DNA of 64,000 bases from Galeruca laticollis (taxonomy: Eukaryota > Arthropoda > Insecta > Coleoptera > Chrysomelidae). The stretch covers positions 115,154,957 to 115,218,956 of the forward strand of contig OY998181.1 in assembly GCA_963921935.1 (NCBI GenBank), in the 5' to 3' direction. Position numbers and translations under genes: made by a program. The notes under the pieces are model-generated. The model made no database searches and had not been told where the DNA came from. It worked only from the letters and a program-made list of their open reading frames with translations. Below are positions 22,469 through 35,566 of this stretch, piece by piece. Within the stretch, counting starts at the first letter, position 1; each line of letters opens with the position of its first letter.

Positions 22469-25400
22469 TATATCGCGTTGGACCTACACTATCAATAACC
22501 GTAAAATGCAACAATACTTTACTTTTTTTTGTCAGACATTTTTTAAATTTTGATTATAGTACCTACTAGTAAAAATCAAACTTGGCCGCAATAGCATTTA
22601 TATAAAATTAAAAAGAATAACTGAAATTTTAAATAGAAAAAAGTATATGCATATCATCTAAAATTTACTACCCATTCTCAAAAAAAATCGGCATCACCAA
22701 TACAACAATATCAGTCTCATTTATACGAAATAAAAAACTCTTATCTGTTTTTGAAATAAGAACCTCTTTTTCCCCTCGCCGACAAAGTGATTAAAGACAT
22801 AACAATCAACATTCCAGAAAACGGCGCGTAGTTTACGAATTTATCATATAACTTATAACAGAGACCAAACGCTCTTTTGATAATTATTTTCTAGTTGATA
22901 TGTTAACAAAAAGAAACATATTTGATAAAATATTATGTAAGGAGAGTACGGCTCTGTGGGATGGTTTACCCTTCATATACATGCCGCCCTGACCTGGGAT
23001 AGAAATGAGATATAGTTAGTTGTTCATTTGTGTTGAAAAAAATACAATTTGGCTGTTTGAATAAAGGGTGTATTATAACGAATAAGTTGTTTGATATAAT
23101 TAAAAGTAGTGGAACCAAATATTTAAACATTGTAGCATTTTCACTAAAAATAATATAAAAACATGCAAATACCTATGTATAATCAGAATTCTTTAAGAAA
23201 CGTCTCGGAATTTACTTATAGATGATTATAAATTCTGAGTGATTTTGTTTTTAAAGTAATACCTAATTAAAATACAAACAGTAAACTTATCAGACTTTAT
23301 AATATAAATATCATAATTCTGGTTCCTTACTAATTTCCAATGTAGTCGGAATCCGGACTAAGTAGGAAGTTATCTATGAGCCTAACCCATAGATAACCTA
23401 CTTAATCCGGTCCAGAGCACGGAATCCGAACCACTCACTCAGGTAGGATAAAATTGTTTGGATTTGTAATAGGTAAGTAAGTAGCATATGGAAAATAAGT
23501 GCCACAAATACAATGCGGTTTGTAGGTAGACCTAATTTTATAGTTACAGAATAGTACATTCTATATCAAGGGTGGAATGAGCAAAATTCTACTTGAGTAG
23601 CAAGTTTCTACGAGTGTAGAATTTTGAATTCCACGCATGTTTTAGACTATAATTTTTCTAGGACTATAAAATAAAAAACAAAACAACATATATTGAATTG
23701 CTAACTCCTTAATTTCTGGAGGAGTTGTGGTGAAAGAATCGCTGCTGTCAGTATCAAACACGAATGAAGCCGTGTAATAGCTATTATTTAAATCAAATTA
23801 TACAAAAATTTACTTACTTTTTATGAAGTATTAATCAATTTTAATTTGAAATTTAAAAAAATAGATACTAATTAAACATTTTTGACAGTTGACAATCTTT
23901 ATTTTTTTCTTAAAAACTGCTACACAATACACGTACGCTGCACTTCCAACTCTAACAATTAATACTCAACGACCATATTAGTCATTTTATGTTCATTTTA
24001 GAGGGTTCTTTATGCATTTTGATATTTCTGCACTACTTCCATTCTGCGTGGTGCAGCTGGTGTAGAAAACGGAACTCGCCTATTTTCTCTTTCTGTCAAA
24101 TGAACCGTCACATTTAGAGGGCGCCATAAGTATTCATTCTATAACAAGGGCGAGAATGAATATTCTTGCCCTAGGGCTAGAATGAAGCTATTCAATTATC
24201 AAAAACTACGTCGGAATATAGAAATAGTCATAGAAAAAAAGTTTTATCGGCTTTTAAAACAGGCCACGCCCAAACGGTAGGTAGCTATAGAAACAATCGA
24301 TACATACAAGGTTACGCCACGGGCCATTTTAGTACTTAATACTTAGCATCGTTTAAAAAGCAAGAAAATAATAATCTTTTTCACCAAAATTTTAATTCCT
24401 TAACTATTTTGTTAAAGAATTAGAACTATGTAGGTATTTCATATTGTCAATATATGTAGGTTTTTTTATGCATTGTATTCCAATGCAAAGTTCTATGTAA
24501 CCCTTAATACCTACCTATACCTAAAATGTAAATTAAGTTTCTAGTAGGTAGGTATATCATAATGCCTTTCATAATGGAAATATCTTAGGTATTATGAAAA
24601 ACATATGGATAATAAGAATCCAAATTCAATTTGTATTATGTAGGTAACTATTTCATAATTTCAATTCTTAAATTTCCATTATGAAAATCACACCTATCTA
24701 AATTGATGATTTAAAATTATGAAATATCCGCCTAGATATTAGAAATTCAGTTTCCATTTTATGTAGGTATGAGAGTAGTTTTATTACCTATGTAAACTTT
24801 ATATTTTAAAATTAGTTACAATGTACAGAGTGTTCCATAACCACGGCCGCGCCAGGTGTTTCTGCGGCTGTGTGCAAACGCCCCCTATTACCCCTTCACA
24901 AAATGAAAGACGGTGAAAGAAGTACAAAGATAAAGATGTTTGAACTTATTAGTTTTAACAAAAAATATAAAATTATTACATTTTTCCAACACAAATAAAA
25001 TAACGGATAAATATATTAAAAAAACGCAACAAGTGAAATATAGTATTGATTTCCGATATCTCAAATGAATATTGTGTATTGCAGACATAAGTATTTTTTA
25101 TAATATTCTTGAATATTGAGTCGACGCGACGTTTATATTTATTAAGCTGGGAATTCTTAATTATAACATCTTACTCACATAAATATTTTTTAGTTTACTT
25201 TTCTATTACCACTCAAAAGGAAATTATTTGAATTATCTAAACTTCAAAAAGTGTATTGAAGAATATTCACCTAACATAACAAAACCGGATAACATCTAAA
25301 ATACAACTTTATTTATTGTTTTGCTGCAATAATAGTAACATCAAGTGGCGGCCGCCACCCATTAGGCTTGCCGCCTGTGTGCTGTGCAGTGTGCACCCAT

Positions 25401-25968
25401 TGCTCACTTGGATGGCGCGACCACCGTACATAAACAATGAAAAATCCGCTTGTGGCGTCTGTCTGTTTCCAAGCAACAAGCTTTTGAAATCTGTTATAGA
25501 ATTTTTTCGAACAATTATTATTATTATCAATGGTTCTTGGATTATTACCACTGGAAATAGTGTTGTTTTTTCGCGCGTTGTCTATTATGTCTCTATAAGT
25601 GTAGTTTTTTCTAAACCATCTGCAAACTACAATTTGGTAAACTAATACCAAATTACCACTATGCATAGAACAATAAAATATCTCGAAAACTAATAATTTT
25701 AGGTACCTATGGGAAATGCTTGATCAAAATAGAAGTTTGGTAATAGTACTCGTCGCCAATGATATAAAATTCAGATTGATCCATTTAAAATTACTGAGAA
25801 AATAATGTATTTGACTTGATAAATATTAACAAAAACATTCGTATTCATTAAAAAACATGGCTTCAATGGATTTGGTATTATTCACTCACTGTAATTCAAT
25901 TATACCTACAGGGCATTGAAATTGTTGGTTATAACTTTTCAAATACTATAACAGATTATAGGTAGGTA
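22469..25968. other. Intergenic, no gene recognised
   Basis: AT-rich with repeated GTAGGTA-type motifs near 24430-24780. A hairpin lies at 23353-23410. A GC-richer patch spans about 25330-25660, open on both strands without a recognisable domain, and could be a promoter or 5' exon area. The minus-strand frames at 24888-25088 and 25309-25666 are not supported. Confidence 0.45.
23353..23410. repeat. Inverted repeat with hairpin potential
   Basis: CCGGACTAAGTAGG...GTTATCTATG faces CATAGATAACCTACTTAATC CGG across a 10-base loop. The arms are ~24 bp with small mismatches. Confidence 0.8.
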
Positions 25969-26326
25969 CAGGGTTATTCACTATAAATTACCCACCCCTT
26001 ATCATCGTTATTATTGCCTACAGAAAAAAAAGTTGAATGTTAAAGTTGTGTGCTTGTGACTAAATTTTGATAAAATGCTATTAAACACCCAGTGGCGTGC
26101 AGATTTCAGGGGATACAAATTTTTTAATATTTTTTTCAAATGGGACACTCTGTATATTATTGAATTTTTGGAGTGATTTTTTTTTGCTGATTTCAAAAAT
26201 ATACCATATGTTACCCCTATCTTATAACGTTTTTGAGTTATTAGAGGTGAGGAAGAAAAAGTTCAAATACCTATTGAAAAATAGAAAACAAAAAATTTAT
26301 TTAGGAAATTTAAATAACATGATAAG

Positions 26327-27447
26327 TCATAAAAGATGTTCAATATGCCCACCATTATTGTCTATGCATAATTGATAACGTCTTCTTATATTTATAAGTG
26401 CATCGGAAATTGCTTCATTATTGACATTCAGATTCATTATTTCAAGTCGAATCGTGTCTTTAATTAATTGAATATTATTATTATTGTTATTAACAATGTC
26501 TTTTAGAAATCCCCAGAAAAATGAATCCATAGGGGTCAAGTCTGGACTGTTAGGTGGCCATTTAATGCTCCCATTATTTCCTATCCATATTGTGAATACA
26601 TTATTCAAATGTTCTTGAACGGGTAGGACATTATGAGGGGTTGCCCCATCTTGCATCCAAATCATACTGGCAAGCTCGTCTTCCGAAAAATTTTGTATAA
26701 GGATATTTTCTACTTCTGGGATAAGTATTTCTTGATAGGTAACCCCTGTCAATATATAATCATAAAATATTGGGCCAACAATTTTATTTCTAAAAATTCC
26801 GCACCAAACGCTAACAGTTTTTCTTCCTGATTTCTTTATTTGTTTAACCAATCTTTTTCTGTTGTCCTTTCTTTCCCACGACCTTCGATTTTTCCCATTG
26901 AAAACTCCTGCCGGGAAAAAGATGACTCATCAGTCCATAATATTTTAGTTAGATAATCGGTATCTGCATTCAAGTTTTGAATCATTTGTTGGCAAAATTC
27001 CAGCCTTTTCCTCTTATGAGCCTCTGTTAAAACTTGCAGGGGTAAAATTTTATATGGTTTGTAGTTGTGTTTTTTCAACGTACGTTGGATTTTGGAATAA
27101 CTTTTACCTAATTGATCTGCTATATTCTTTATACTACATTCAGAATTTTCTAAAAAATAATGCAATGTTTCAAAAAAGTCTATTCGCGAATTAATATGTA
27201 AAGACTTACCTTCGAAATGAAGCAGTATATCTAGCTGTTCTTCCTGGTTTTCTTGAATAACACGCTTTTTTCTACTGAAACTGAAGGTATGATTCACCTT
27301 TTGGTAAATATTTTTGAATGTATTATCTGACGGTGTTGGACGATTTGGATACAATACTCTATATGCTCTTTTTTCTGCACGTTTATTATTGTTGTTTTGT
27401 ATATAACAAGTATATATTTGAACTTTTTCTTCCTCACTGTAAACCAT
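26327..27447 (-). pseudogene. Mariner-type transposase, one frameshift (family B)
   Basis: The N-terminus MVYSEEEKVQIYTCYIQN, with AYRVLYPNRPTPSDNTF, is the helix-turn-helix region. Next come SIKNIADQLGKSYSKIQRTL and KILWTDESSFSRQ with the first catalytic Asp. The frame changes near 26850-26900 and continues GRKTVSVWCGIF, WMQDGATPHNVLPVQEHL (second Asp) and SPDLTPMDSFFWGFLKDI (third Asp), ending IDNNGGHIEHLL. All three acidic positions are retained, which makes this the least damaged transposase of the window. Length is about 370 residues, typical of the group. The nested element lies upstream of its start and may have removed its promoter. Confidence 0.88.
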
Positions 27448-27579
27448 TTTGATTATTCTGTTAAAGGAATGTCACTAAACAAACATAATATAGTTGTCAT
27501 TTCCATAGCTTACTTGAAAAATATTAACTTTCATATGATAGGTATTTACAGTAACAACTAATCCAAGTGGGTTTTGGTG

Positions 27580-28113
27580 AATTCATGCACGACATAACTT
27601 AGTTTTAACTTTAGACTGAACTTAAGATTGCCTTAAAAATACTTGTTGGGTGTTCATGCACAACTTAACATAAAGATAGACACAAGTGCAGAAAGTGTAT
27701 TTATTATCTCGGAACTTGTCGTTCGAGCATTTAATTCGGTAGTGTATCTTAATTCTGAACTGAGCGATGAGTTATTTAAATAATTAGAATCATATCCAGT
27801 TCGCGATATTCACAGCATAATTCGAATAAAATCGACGTTTCCAGTCGGCAATTTATGACGGAGGCGGTTCTTTCTACCATCTTCCTCTATCTAATAATCA
27901 TTTTATTTTTCGTTTTCGTTAAGATGTCTAATGGACATGCGCAGAACCTGATTTGCACGAAGAATTGAAAGTTGGCCAACTTATGACTTTCTTAAATCAC
28001 TCTTAAGTCCTTAAGTCGCGTGCATGAACATTACCATAAAAAATTAAAGTTTCATCTTAAGTTTATGATTAAGTTATGTTAAGTTATGATTAAGTTACGT
28101 CGTGCGTAATCGA
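27580..28113. mobile_element. Nested palindromic element (MITE candidate)
   Basis: The left end TTCATGCACGACATAACTTA and the right end TAAGTTACGTCGTGCGTAAT are imperfect inverted repeats. Internal GTTCATGCACAACTTAA (27652) and CTTAAGTCGCGTGCATGAAC (28010) form a second inverted pair. It sits inside the family B mariner. No coding capacity. Superfamily not identified. Confidence 0.55.
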
Positions 28114-28446
28114 CATCTAATAACTCGAAAACGGTATAAGATAGGGGTAACATATGGTATATTTTTGAAATCAGGAAAAAAAGACCACTCCAAAAATTCA
28201 ATAATATACAGGGTGTCCCATTTGAAAAAAATATTAAAAAATTTGTATCCCCTGAAATCTGCACGCCTCTGTATTTTTGATAGCAATTTATCAAAATTTA
28301 GTCATAAGCACACAACTCTTACATTTAACTTTTTTCTCTGTAGGCAATAATAACGATGAGAAGGGGTGGGTAATTTATAGTGAATAACCCTGTACAACCT
28401 CATATTGTTATAATGAGGAAGTGAAGCGTTCAGTTTTACAGTAAAA

Positions 28447-29742
28447 TATAGGGTGTTTCAAAAAACGATAACTTTGATCTGGACCGAGTTATATGGAACA
28501 CCTTTCTAATTTATTTTGAAATATAAAGCTATCTACAATTTTTATAAATTATTTTTTGAAGTGAAAACTTCTTAAGACGCGTTAGACACTTTTTTGGATG
28601 AGGAAAAACATTAATTTTCCGTCATCGTCACGCTGTATGTACCTATACTGAGTATATATGTGTACTTTTGAAAACATGGGCGTACGATAAAATTTTTGAG
28701 CGTTGATTTGCTTGAAAAAGTTTCCTTCTATCATGACCGTTCGATAAAATTTATTAAGGGGGTTCGTTGAGTTGTGAAAATTACAATTTACCATGGGCTT
28801 AAGATAAATTTTTAAAAATGGGTTGATTTATTTGTAAAAATTTCTTTTCATCATAGCCGTACGATGAAAATTTTGAAAGGGGGCAATTTTTTGCAAAAAC
28901 ATTTTTAGATGGGGTTGATTTAGTTGTGAAAATTTTCTTCTGTCATAGCCGTACGATGAAAATTTTGAAAGGGAGCAATTTTTTGCAAAATTTTTTATAA
29001 CATGGGCGTACGATAACATTTTTAGAGGGAATTTGTTAATTTCTAAAAATTTCTATTTACCATGGGCGTACGTTTAATTATTTATTAAAGGGAGTTGATT
29101 TAGTTGTGAAAATTTCCTTCTGTCATAGCCGTACGATAAAAATTTTGAAAGGGGTCAATTTTTTGGCAAACATTTTTATAACAAGGGGGTACGATATATT
29201 TTTTAGAGAGGGTTCGTTAATTTCTGAAAATTTCCATTTACTATGGGCGTACGATGAAAATTTTAAAAGATGTAAATTTTTTGCAAAAAAATTATAACTC
29301 GGGCGTACGACAAAATTTTAGTTCGTTGATTTGTGAAAATTTTCATCAACCTTGGGCGCAAAAATTTTTATGACATGGGCCTACGATAAGATTTTTAAAG
29401 GGGGTTCGTTGATTTGTGAAAATTTTCATTTGTCATGGATGTATGATACAATTTTTAAAGATACTTGATTTAATTATAAAAATTTCCTTCCACCATAGGC
29501 GTACAATAAAACTTTGACCGTTACTACCATGGGCGTATGATAAAATTTTTAAAGAGGGTTAATTTATTTGTAAAAAAAATCCATTTACGATGTGCTTACG
29601 ATAACATTTTTAATAGGGATGCATTTATTGGTGTTTTCACTTCTGTCGGCAGTCCCATGACTGGACTCTACGTTTTCTTGTATCTTTTATGATAACAGAG
29701 ACCTATTGAGGTTTGCCACACTAATAAATTCACCCTGTATTT
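28447..29742. repeat. ~60-bp minisatellite between mariner-like ends
   Basis: About 17 diverged copies of a ~58-62 bp unit occupy 28600-29640. The shared core is CATGGGCGTACGATAAAATT followed by a run of T and AAAGGGGG, TTGATTTGTGAAAATTTCC. CGTACGAT appears near 28680, 28858, 28953, 29006, 29131, 29248 and 29305, with variants between. Flanks read TATAGGGTGTTTC (28447) and TTCACCCTGTAT (29730), like mariner termini, so the array may lie inside a non-autonomous element. Confidence 0.8.
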
Positions 29743-30826
29743 AGTGTTAGAATTAAAAATGACAAAAAAGTAAATTCAATAAGCTCCGAAGATTGACAAA
29801 GGCAATTTGCTTGGAGACCATGGAGACTAGATATAAGGAGCACAAAAGTTTTTAGAGTAGGAGTAGTGACGGCCAAAGATGACGGCGTAGTAAATTATTT
29901 TAGGTTATGTAAATAGACAAATGGGGGTTTATTTATTTGCATTAGGTTACCTTTTATGCATATTTTATGTTAGGTTTTAGCAAAATTAGTATTTCGCGTA
30001 GCTGGTGCTATGTTTGGTTAAAGGTAAGTTCATTCAATATCATTATATGATTGTGTGGCAAAATACTAATGAAAACAATAAAGAAATTTCACACTTCTAC
30101 ATGTTATGTGAATAATTGCACACATATGTACCCCTGTCACTGATTATTTATGTCGTTACATAATTTATGTTGTTACGAAAAAGGTGAAGAGTACAAATAA
30201 AATTCACAGAGAATTCAGAAGGGGCTAATGTGTCACTATGCAGTAGTAATTGAGACCATTCTCAGCACATCAAGGCACGGAGGTACAAGTAGGACCTGAT
30301 TGAAAGTGAATAGAATGAAGAAGGTACTTTCCTTATGGTCAGAACCAATGACACCAATTTTTGTTCCAACAAAGACAAATTCAAGATAGTCATAAAAAAT
30401 GGCTAATTATTTGTTGAAAATAACATTTTCGCTGTACCTTGCAATGCAATAAACACCAATCCATAAAATGTTTATATCTTCCTTTTGACTTTTCAGGTTG
30501 CAATTTAGTGTAGCCTATCTTGCTTTTTGCCTTATCCCTTCCGCTGTAGAATAACCGCCGTCGGATTCGTCCATATTATGTAACATACTATTTTCAATCT
30601 TAGTTTTAATATCAACAAAATCCTAAAGGTACAGTCACAATGAACAAATTAACAATTAGTAATTACAATTAGTCGTACAACCTTGTAAGCTGTTATTGCA
30701 ATTGATCATTCATAACTGATCATATTAGTAATTATACTAAAAACTACCTCATTTTGTGAGGTTAGAAGTCATATTTATTATTAATTTTCTCCACCACTTT
30801 GTCGGATTTGATGGTTTTGATACTTC
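29743..30826. other. Intergenic, no gene recognised
   Basis: AT-rich, without ORFs, repeats or signals that I can support. Confidence 0.5.
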
Positions 30827-31292
30827 TGTAATGTTTTTCTTATTTATTAAAAGTTTTTATTACGGGTGGGATAAATTTCAAACACTCGGTATGGTTACTT
30901 ACTAACTTATTTAAAACACTAAACTAATCACTAACACTTAATTTATATATACTCAGTATATTCACTTAAACTAATTTATATGAACACTTAACTAATTTAT
31001 ATTTACTGTTTGCTATTTCGGTGTATTTATTTCACGAGATCACTTTTATCAACTCCTCTTGCGCTGATCGGTCCTTATTTATATTAAAGCCATTTTTACT
31101 AGTAAATTCTGGGCTGCGGCTTACACACACAAATCATTTTTCTAGCCATTTCTAGATAAGTCTGTTTACATAAGATACTCGTGAACTCGTAAACAGTTTT
31201 TTATAACTGCGTATCCGCCAAAATTTTAACTTCTATACCTGGCTTAGACAGAGTCGGTTTTAGGGACTATACCAGTGTGCTGTTTCGTAACA
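30827..31292 (-). mobile_element. Solo LTR of the 42-49 kb gypsy family
   Basis: Minus-strand copy of the same LTR as 42333-42831. It reads TGTTACGAA...GACTCTGTCTAAG...CCACCCGT...ACATTACA between 31292 and 30827. CTTC flanks both sides (30823-30826 and 31293-31296), a 4-bp target duplication. No internal element sequence remains, so it arose by LTR-LTR recombination. Length is 466 bp against 499 bp for the 5' LTR of the full element. Confidence 0.92.
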
Positions 31293-32852
31293 CTTCTACA
31301 TTGGCAAACTATAGTCAAGGGTCATCACTGTCAATTGTTCTAGCACATACTACAAAGAGGGCGCAACCAAAAATCACCTCATTATTACATTCTTTTTCTC
31401 TTTGTAAATGCATGATTTCAATAACTATCCGAATTCCGAGTTTAAATTTTCTAAGTACTAATTGTAATTGCATTGCGAATGAAGCTTTAAGCCACAATTT
31501 GACATTTAAAAGTGACAGCCGCTTCGTCATTTATAATAGGGTGCCATCTAGTGATATTTTTGTGAAGCTGTTTTCCCTGCCGAGCCATTATTTGCCATTT
31601 TTCTCGCCTAGCCGTCCCGAAAGAGCCACGAAAATTGGGTTTTCGAGTAGTGTAGGATAAAAAAGTTTATTTTTCAAAAAAAATTGTTTTTTACGGTTAT
31701 ATTTTTCTAAATGAATTGAATTCCGTAACAAAGACAAAACAAAAATTATTTAGTCCAGTGTGAAAAATACTTTTTTTCATGTGAGTATTTGATAAGAAAT
31801 ACAGTTTTATTCTTAAATATTACCTATTCGTAAGTAATATCATAAGGGCATCTAATTTTTCCGAAAAAAATCGAAAAAATACGTTGCTAAGTAATATTTT
31901 AACAATGAGCATGAGTGCTGGCGGCAACAAAAATCCGAGTCGAAAAATATCACTTTGTATTGTGTTTCTTCGATTTTTTTCACAGGAAAAATTAAATGCC
32001 CGAATGGTATTTGACAAGACTATTTCACGAGTAACAGATTATTTTCTATACACATAGCTTACAAAACATACTACCTTACATGCATATATAATAAATATGT
32101 AGGTAATAATTTGAAAACTTTAAAACATCAGGTAATTTATTTAATCAAAAAATACTATAAACTTAATTATTTATGGTACAATTAAAATATAAATTACAAT
32201 TTTGGTACACAGTGGAGAACCAGAATTACTTGTTGTCAAAGGTATTGTAATTTTTGATGACTACAGCTGCCAAGTTTTGCCGAGGATAAACCTGAAAAAA
32301 ACTGCTGACAGGTGCTGCCATACAGTTTTTCCATCGAGAAACCATTTGTAATTCAAAATTGCGCGTTTTTGATTGGTGGAAATTAAGACGAGGGAAATAG
32401 TCAGAAACAAACCCCCAACAAAATACATTGTGGATGAGCTGGAAGGACAGTATGGTCACAAAGTATTATGTTTTCCTCCCTACCAATGTACCAATGTATT
32501 TTCATAGTTAATATGGGGTAGGTACTGCCAAGCATTATAGAAGAAGAGGGTTAGAATTCGCATGTCTGTTAACCTCACAATTTTGAAATATCCTTTTTTC
32601 AACATTTTTGTTTCACATTATTTGAAATAAATAAAATATTCAACTAAATGGTATTGTTAGAATATCTATTGTGTAACTAACTCGTATACATGTTTACAAT
32701 GTATCTTTTTAATACAATAATTGCATAAGACATGTGGAGGAATTATTTATTTTAGTTATGAAATTTTTGTAAGATAATTTGGGAAGCATTTCCAAACGGT
32801 ATATATTTATAGTTTAATACGATATAAAACTTCAATAAATTGACTTTTACCC

Positions 32853-32936
32853 TGACGTCATTAATATCTGATAACATATCCGACAAATGTCAAATTATTT
32901 TGTTCTGTTCTTCACTATTAATAGAAAGAGATGCCA
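32853..32936. mobile_element. Partial copy of the 14788-14963 MITE
   Basis: Shares TTAATATCTGATAACATA, CCGACAAATGTCAAATTATT and ACTATTAATAGAAAGAGA with the reverse complement of the 14.8-14.9 kb element. The outer termini are missing. Confidence 0.75.
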
Positions 32937-33798
32937 CTTAATAATTATGTGTTGTATAACTATGCAATACTAGGGTTAGAGTTTTTATGTTACATTTCAC
33001 TATATATAATAGTTAAAATCAATATGAAAAACATACATAGAACAAATAAAATAAAATCGGAATAAAATAAAGGAATGGTTTGTGTAAAACTCTCATTAAT
33101 ATAAAAGTACATTAATTATATTACTGATTGTTTACTATTGTTAATAAGTAGGTTATGACAATGATAGAAGATTAAGACCACACTTAAAATGAAATTAAAT
33201 GCAATGAATACAATAACGGACATTACATTATTCTATTTTTTTGGCTATTATTATTTAATTAAAAAATGTATGATGTGTGTACTTGACAAAATAGCTGACA
33301 ATAATTGTACGATGTGGAAAAAAATGTGTGCCATTTAAAAAATAGTTACTGTTTTTTTCAATATCTAAAATTATAGTTAATTTTCATTCGCCCTGCAAAA
33401 AAACAAAATCTTTTTCTAGGATCCCATCTTACAGCGACCAATTAGATGGTAAAAATTAAGTAATTATCATTTATCTTGGAATTAAGAAGGTTTATGAAAC
33501 CAATATCAGTGAAACATCAATTATTTTGAAAAAATTATTATCTCGAAAACTATGAGGATAAGGTAAAAATTACCTGTTTATAAGTGTTTTGTAATTTATT
33601 CAGCAATTCAAAAAGTTGGGGCTATACTTATACGGTGTTTCATTTGAAATAATGAAGTTGACTGCATCTTTCGGTTTGACCAGAAATCACTGAAAGTCGA
33701 TAGTATTTTCATTCGATGGGCCAATGCCTTATTGCAAATTTTCAGATTTTTATTCTGATCGGCTTTGACTTTGAAAAAATCTACCTGTATATACATAA

Positions 33799-34081
33799 AA
33801 AATGTGTCCCATGTTCCAGCAATAGCTTTAGTATGTTCAATTTCATACAAAAGTTGCAGGGCACATCTGACTAGCCCCAAAAGTTGATGTTTGTACATAT
33901 TTTGTCTATATATGTATAATTTATGCCAATATTGACAAATTTAAAAACTGTCCCATTTTCCTGCAATACCTCTATTTTTTTTTTAATTTCATAGAAAAGC
34001 CACAGGGCACCTCTGACTAGCCCCAAAAACTGATTTGTGGTCATATTTTCCAAAAAAAAAATCGTCCCATTTTCCTGCGAT

Positions 34082-34085
<4 letters not shown>
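33799..34085. repeat. Tandem 115-146 bp repeat, two copies and a third start
   Basis: GTCCCA(T)-TTCC-GC(A/G)AT opens copies at 33804, 33950 and 34065. The first two share AATTTCATA-AAAG, CAGGGCAC-TCTGACTAGC and CCCCAAAA-TGAT. The third is cut by a TA array. GTCCCATTTTCCTGC also occurs, reversed, near 7892. Confidence 0.8.
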
Positions 34086-34145
<60 letters not shown>

Positions 34146-34178
34146 AGTAGTTATTTTGCCAATAACTAGTTAGAAACA

Positions 34179-34237
<59 letters not shown>

Positions 34238-34301
34238 GAAGAAAGATATTTGCCAACTTATTTGTAATGGATATTTTTGCCACATCCCCACAAAAATATC
34301 C

Positions 34302-34345
<44 letters not shown>
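34086..34345. repeat. Three TA arrays with a 13-bp-arm hairpin between the second and third
   Basis: TA runs at about 34086-34141, 34184-34232 and 34305-34345. Between the last two, ATGGATATTTTTG and CAAAAATATCCAT form perfect 13-bp arms around an 11-base loop. Confidence 0.9.
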
Positions 34346-34349
<4 letters not shown>

Positions 34350-34960
34350 TATAATTTTATAAGAACATATAAAAACAACATAATCTATCGTACTGATTTG
34401 GTCCACAGTATATCCATTTTCTTATAACTATGATATTTTTGCTAACCTTATACATGTAGTGTATAAGTTTTTTCATACATACTGTGGATCATCGATAAAA
34501 GTCAATTTCTTGAGAAGACCCTGTATTTCAATTTTTATATTCATGAATAATGGTTATTCTGTTATTGTCGAAATCTTTCACAGTGGTAATTACTTGTAAC
34601 AGTAAAATTGTTAATACACGAGTACATAAAAATAGTTTATCTCATACAGCAATATTGTTAAAATTAAACCAATAAAGATTTTGATATAGATTCAATATTT
34701 TGAAAATTTTGCTAACACAGTATTACAAATACCTATATAAGTATTCAATTCAGAAATTTAACCTAAAATGATATAAATATTCACATATTTTGTATAATTA
34801 TACTACTTATATGAAGTGTCTAGGAATTGATGTCATAAGATAATTATCGGAGAGTTAAACGTCACAAAATCATGATTTGATTTCAATAACTTTGAAGCTG
34901 GTTTAAATATTTCCAATGTTCTCATTCGAAAGTGTTATCATTATACATCAGACTGAGACT

Positions 34961-35566
34961 CAAATTTCTGGGTCTAGGGCTGCAGAAAGGGGTTCAGAAG
35001 AGAGACAAGAGGGAAAGACATTGTGTTCCATTCTAACCTTATTTTAGTACAAAACTGGACAAATGGGACATTTTTGAAAGGGAAATTTCATGAGGGATTC
35101 ATTGAGAACATCAGTTTTCAAGAATAAGAATGGTAGAAAGAGTGGCAACGGTGTGTGGAAATAATAAAGTGTTTATAAAATTCGCCTGCATTTATTTCGA
35201 TATATCGGAAAGTGCAGCGAAAATTAATTAACTAGAATTTGAATTGTGTAAACGAAAGGTAAAGTACGTAGTGCTACAAAAAAAAACAAAGAAAAACGTT
35301 AGATTTTGTAAAAACAATTAAATAAATAGGTTAGAATTAAGTTACTGGAATAAATAGCAATTGATTTAAGGCGAGTTCAAAACGATATAATTCGAGACGT
35401 TGTCAAATTTAAAAAATAAAGGACAAAATAAAGAAAGAAACTAGATATATATAATCAGTGGTTGGATAGATTAAGTATCTCCGAAGAGTTGATCTGGGTA
35501 CCTTGGTCTTACGCTACCACGAAAATAATATAATCAAATAGTAGTTGAATACAAAATATAAACAAA
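34961..35566 (+). other. Probable 5' leader region of the LINE
   Basis: Less AT-rich, purine-biased and free of repeats, immediately upstream of LINE ORF1. The exact 5' end of the element cannot be fixed from one copy. Confidence 0.35.

Larger units (their letters stand above)
25969..28392 (-). mobile_element. Mariner/IS630-type transposon with ~290-bp TIRs (family B) and a nested element
   Basis: Ends CAGGGTTATTCAC at 25969 and its complement ending 28392, with TA at both borders. The arms cover about 25969-26260 and 28112-28392. Inside each arm lies a second mariner-like terminus, ATACAGGGTGTCCCATTTG in the right arm (near 28205) and a mutated copy in the left (near 26150), so the TIR itself is composite. 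The transposase is on minus next to the left arm. About 660 bp between its start and the right arm is mostly a separate palindromic insert. Confidence 0.88.
31293..34960. other. Intergenic, repeats but no gene
   Basis: A 31.3-31.7 kb patch is less AT-rich with an open plus frame (31277-31660), but it starts inside the solo LTR and shows no domain. 31.7-33.6 kb has nothing but a MITE fragment. 33.6-34.5 kb is repeat-dense, with a tandem ~115-146 bp unit and three TA arrays. Confidence 0.5.
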
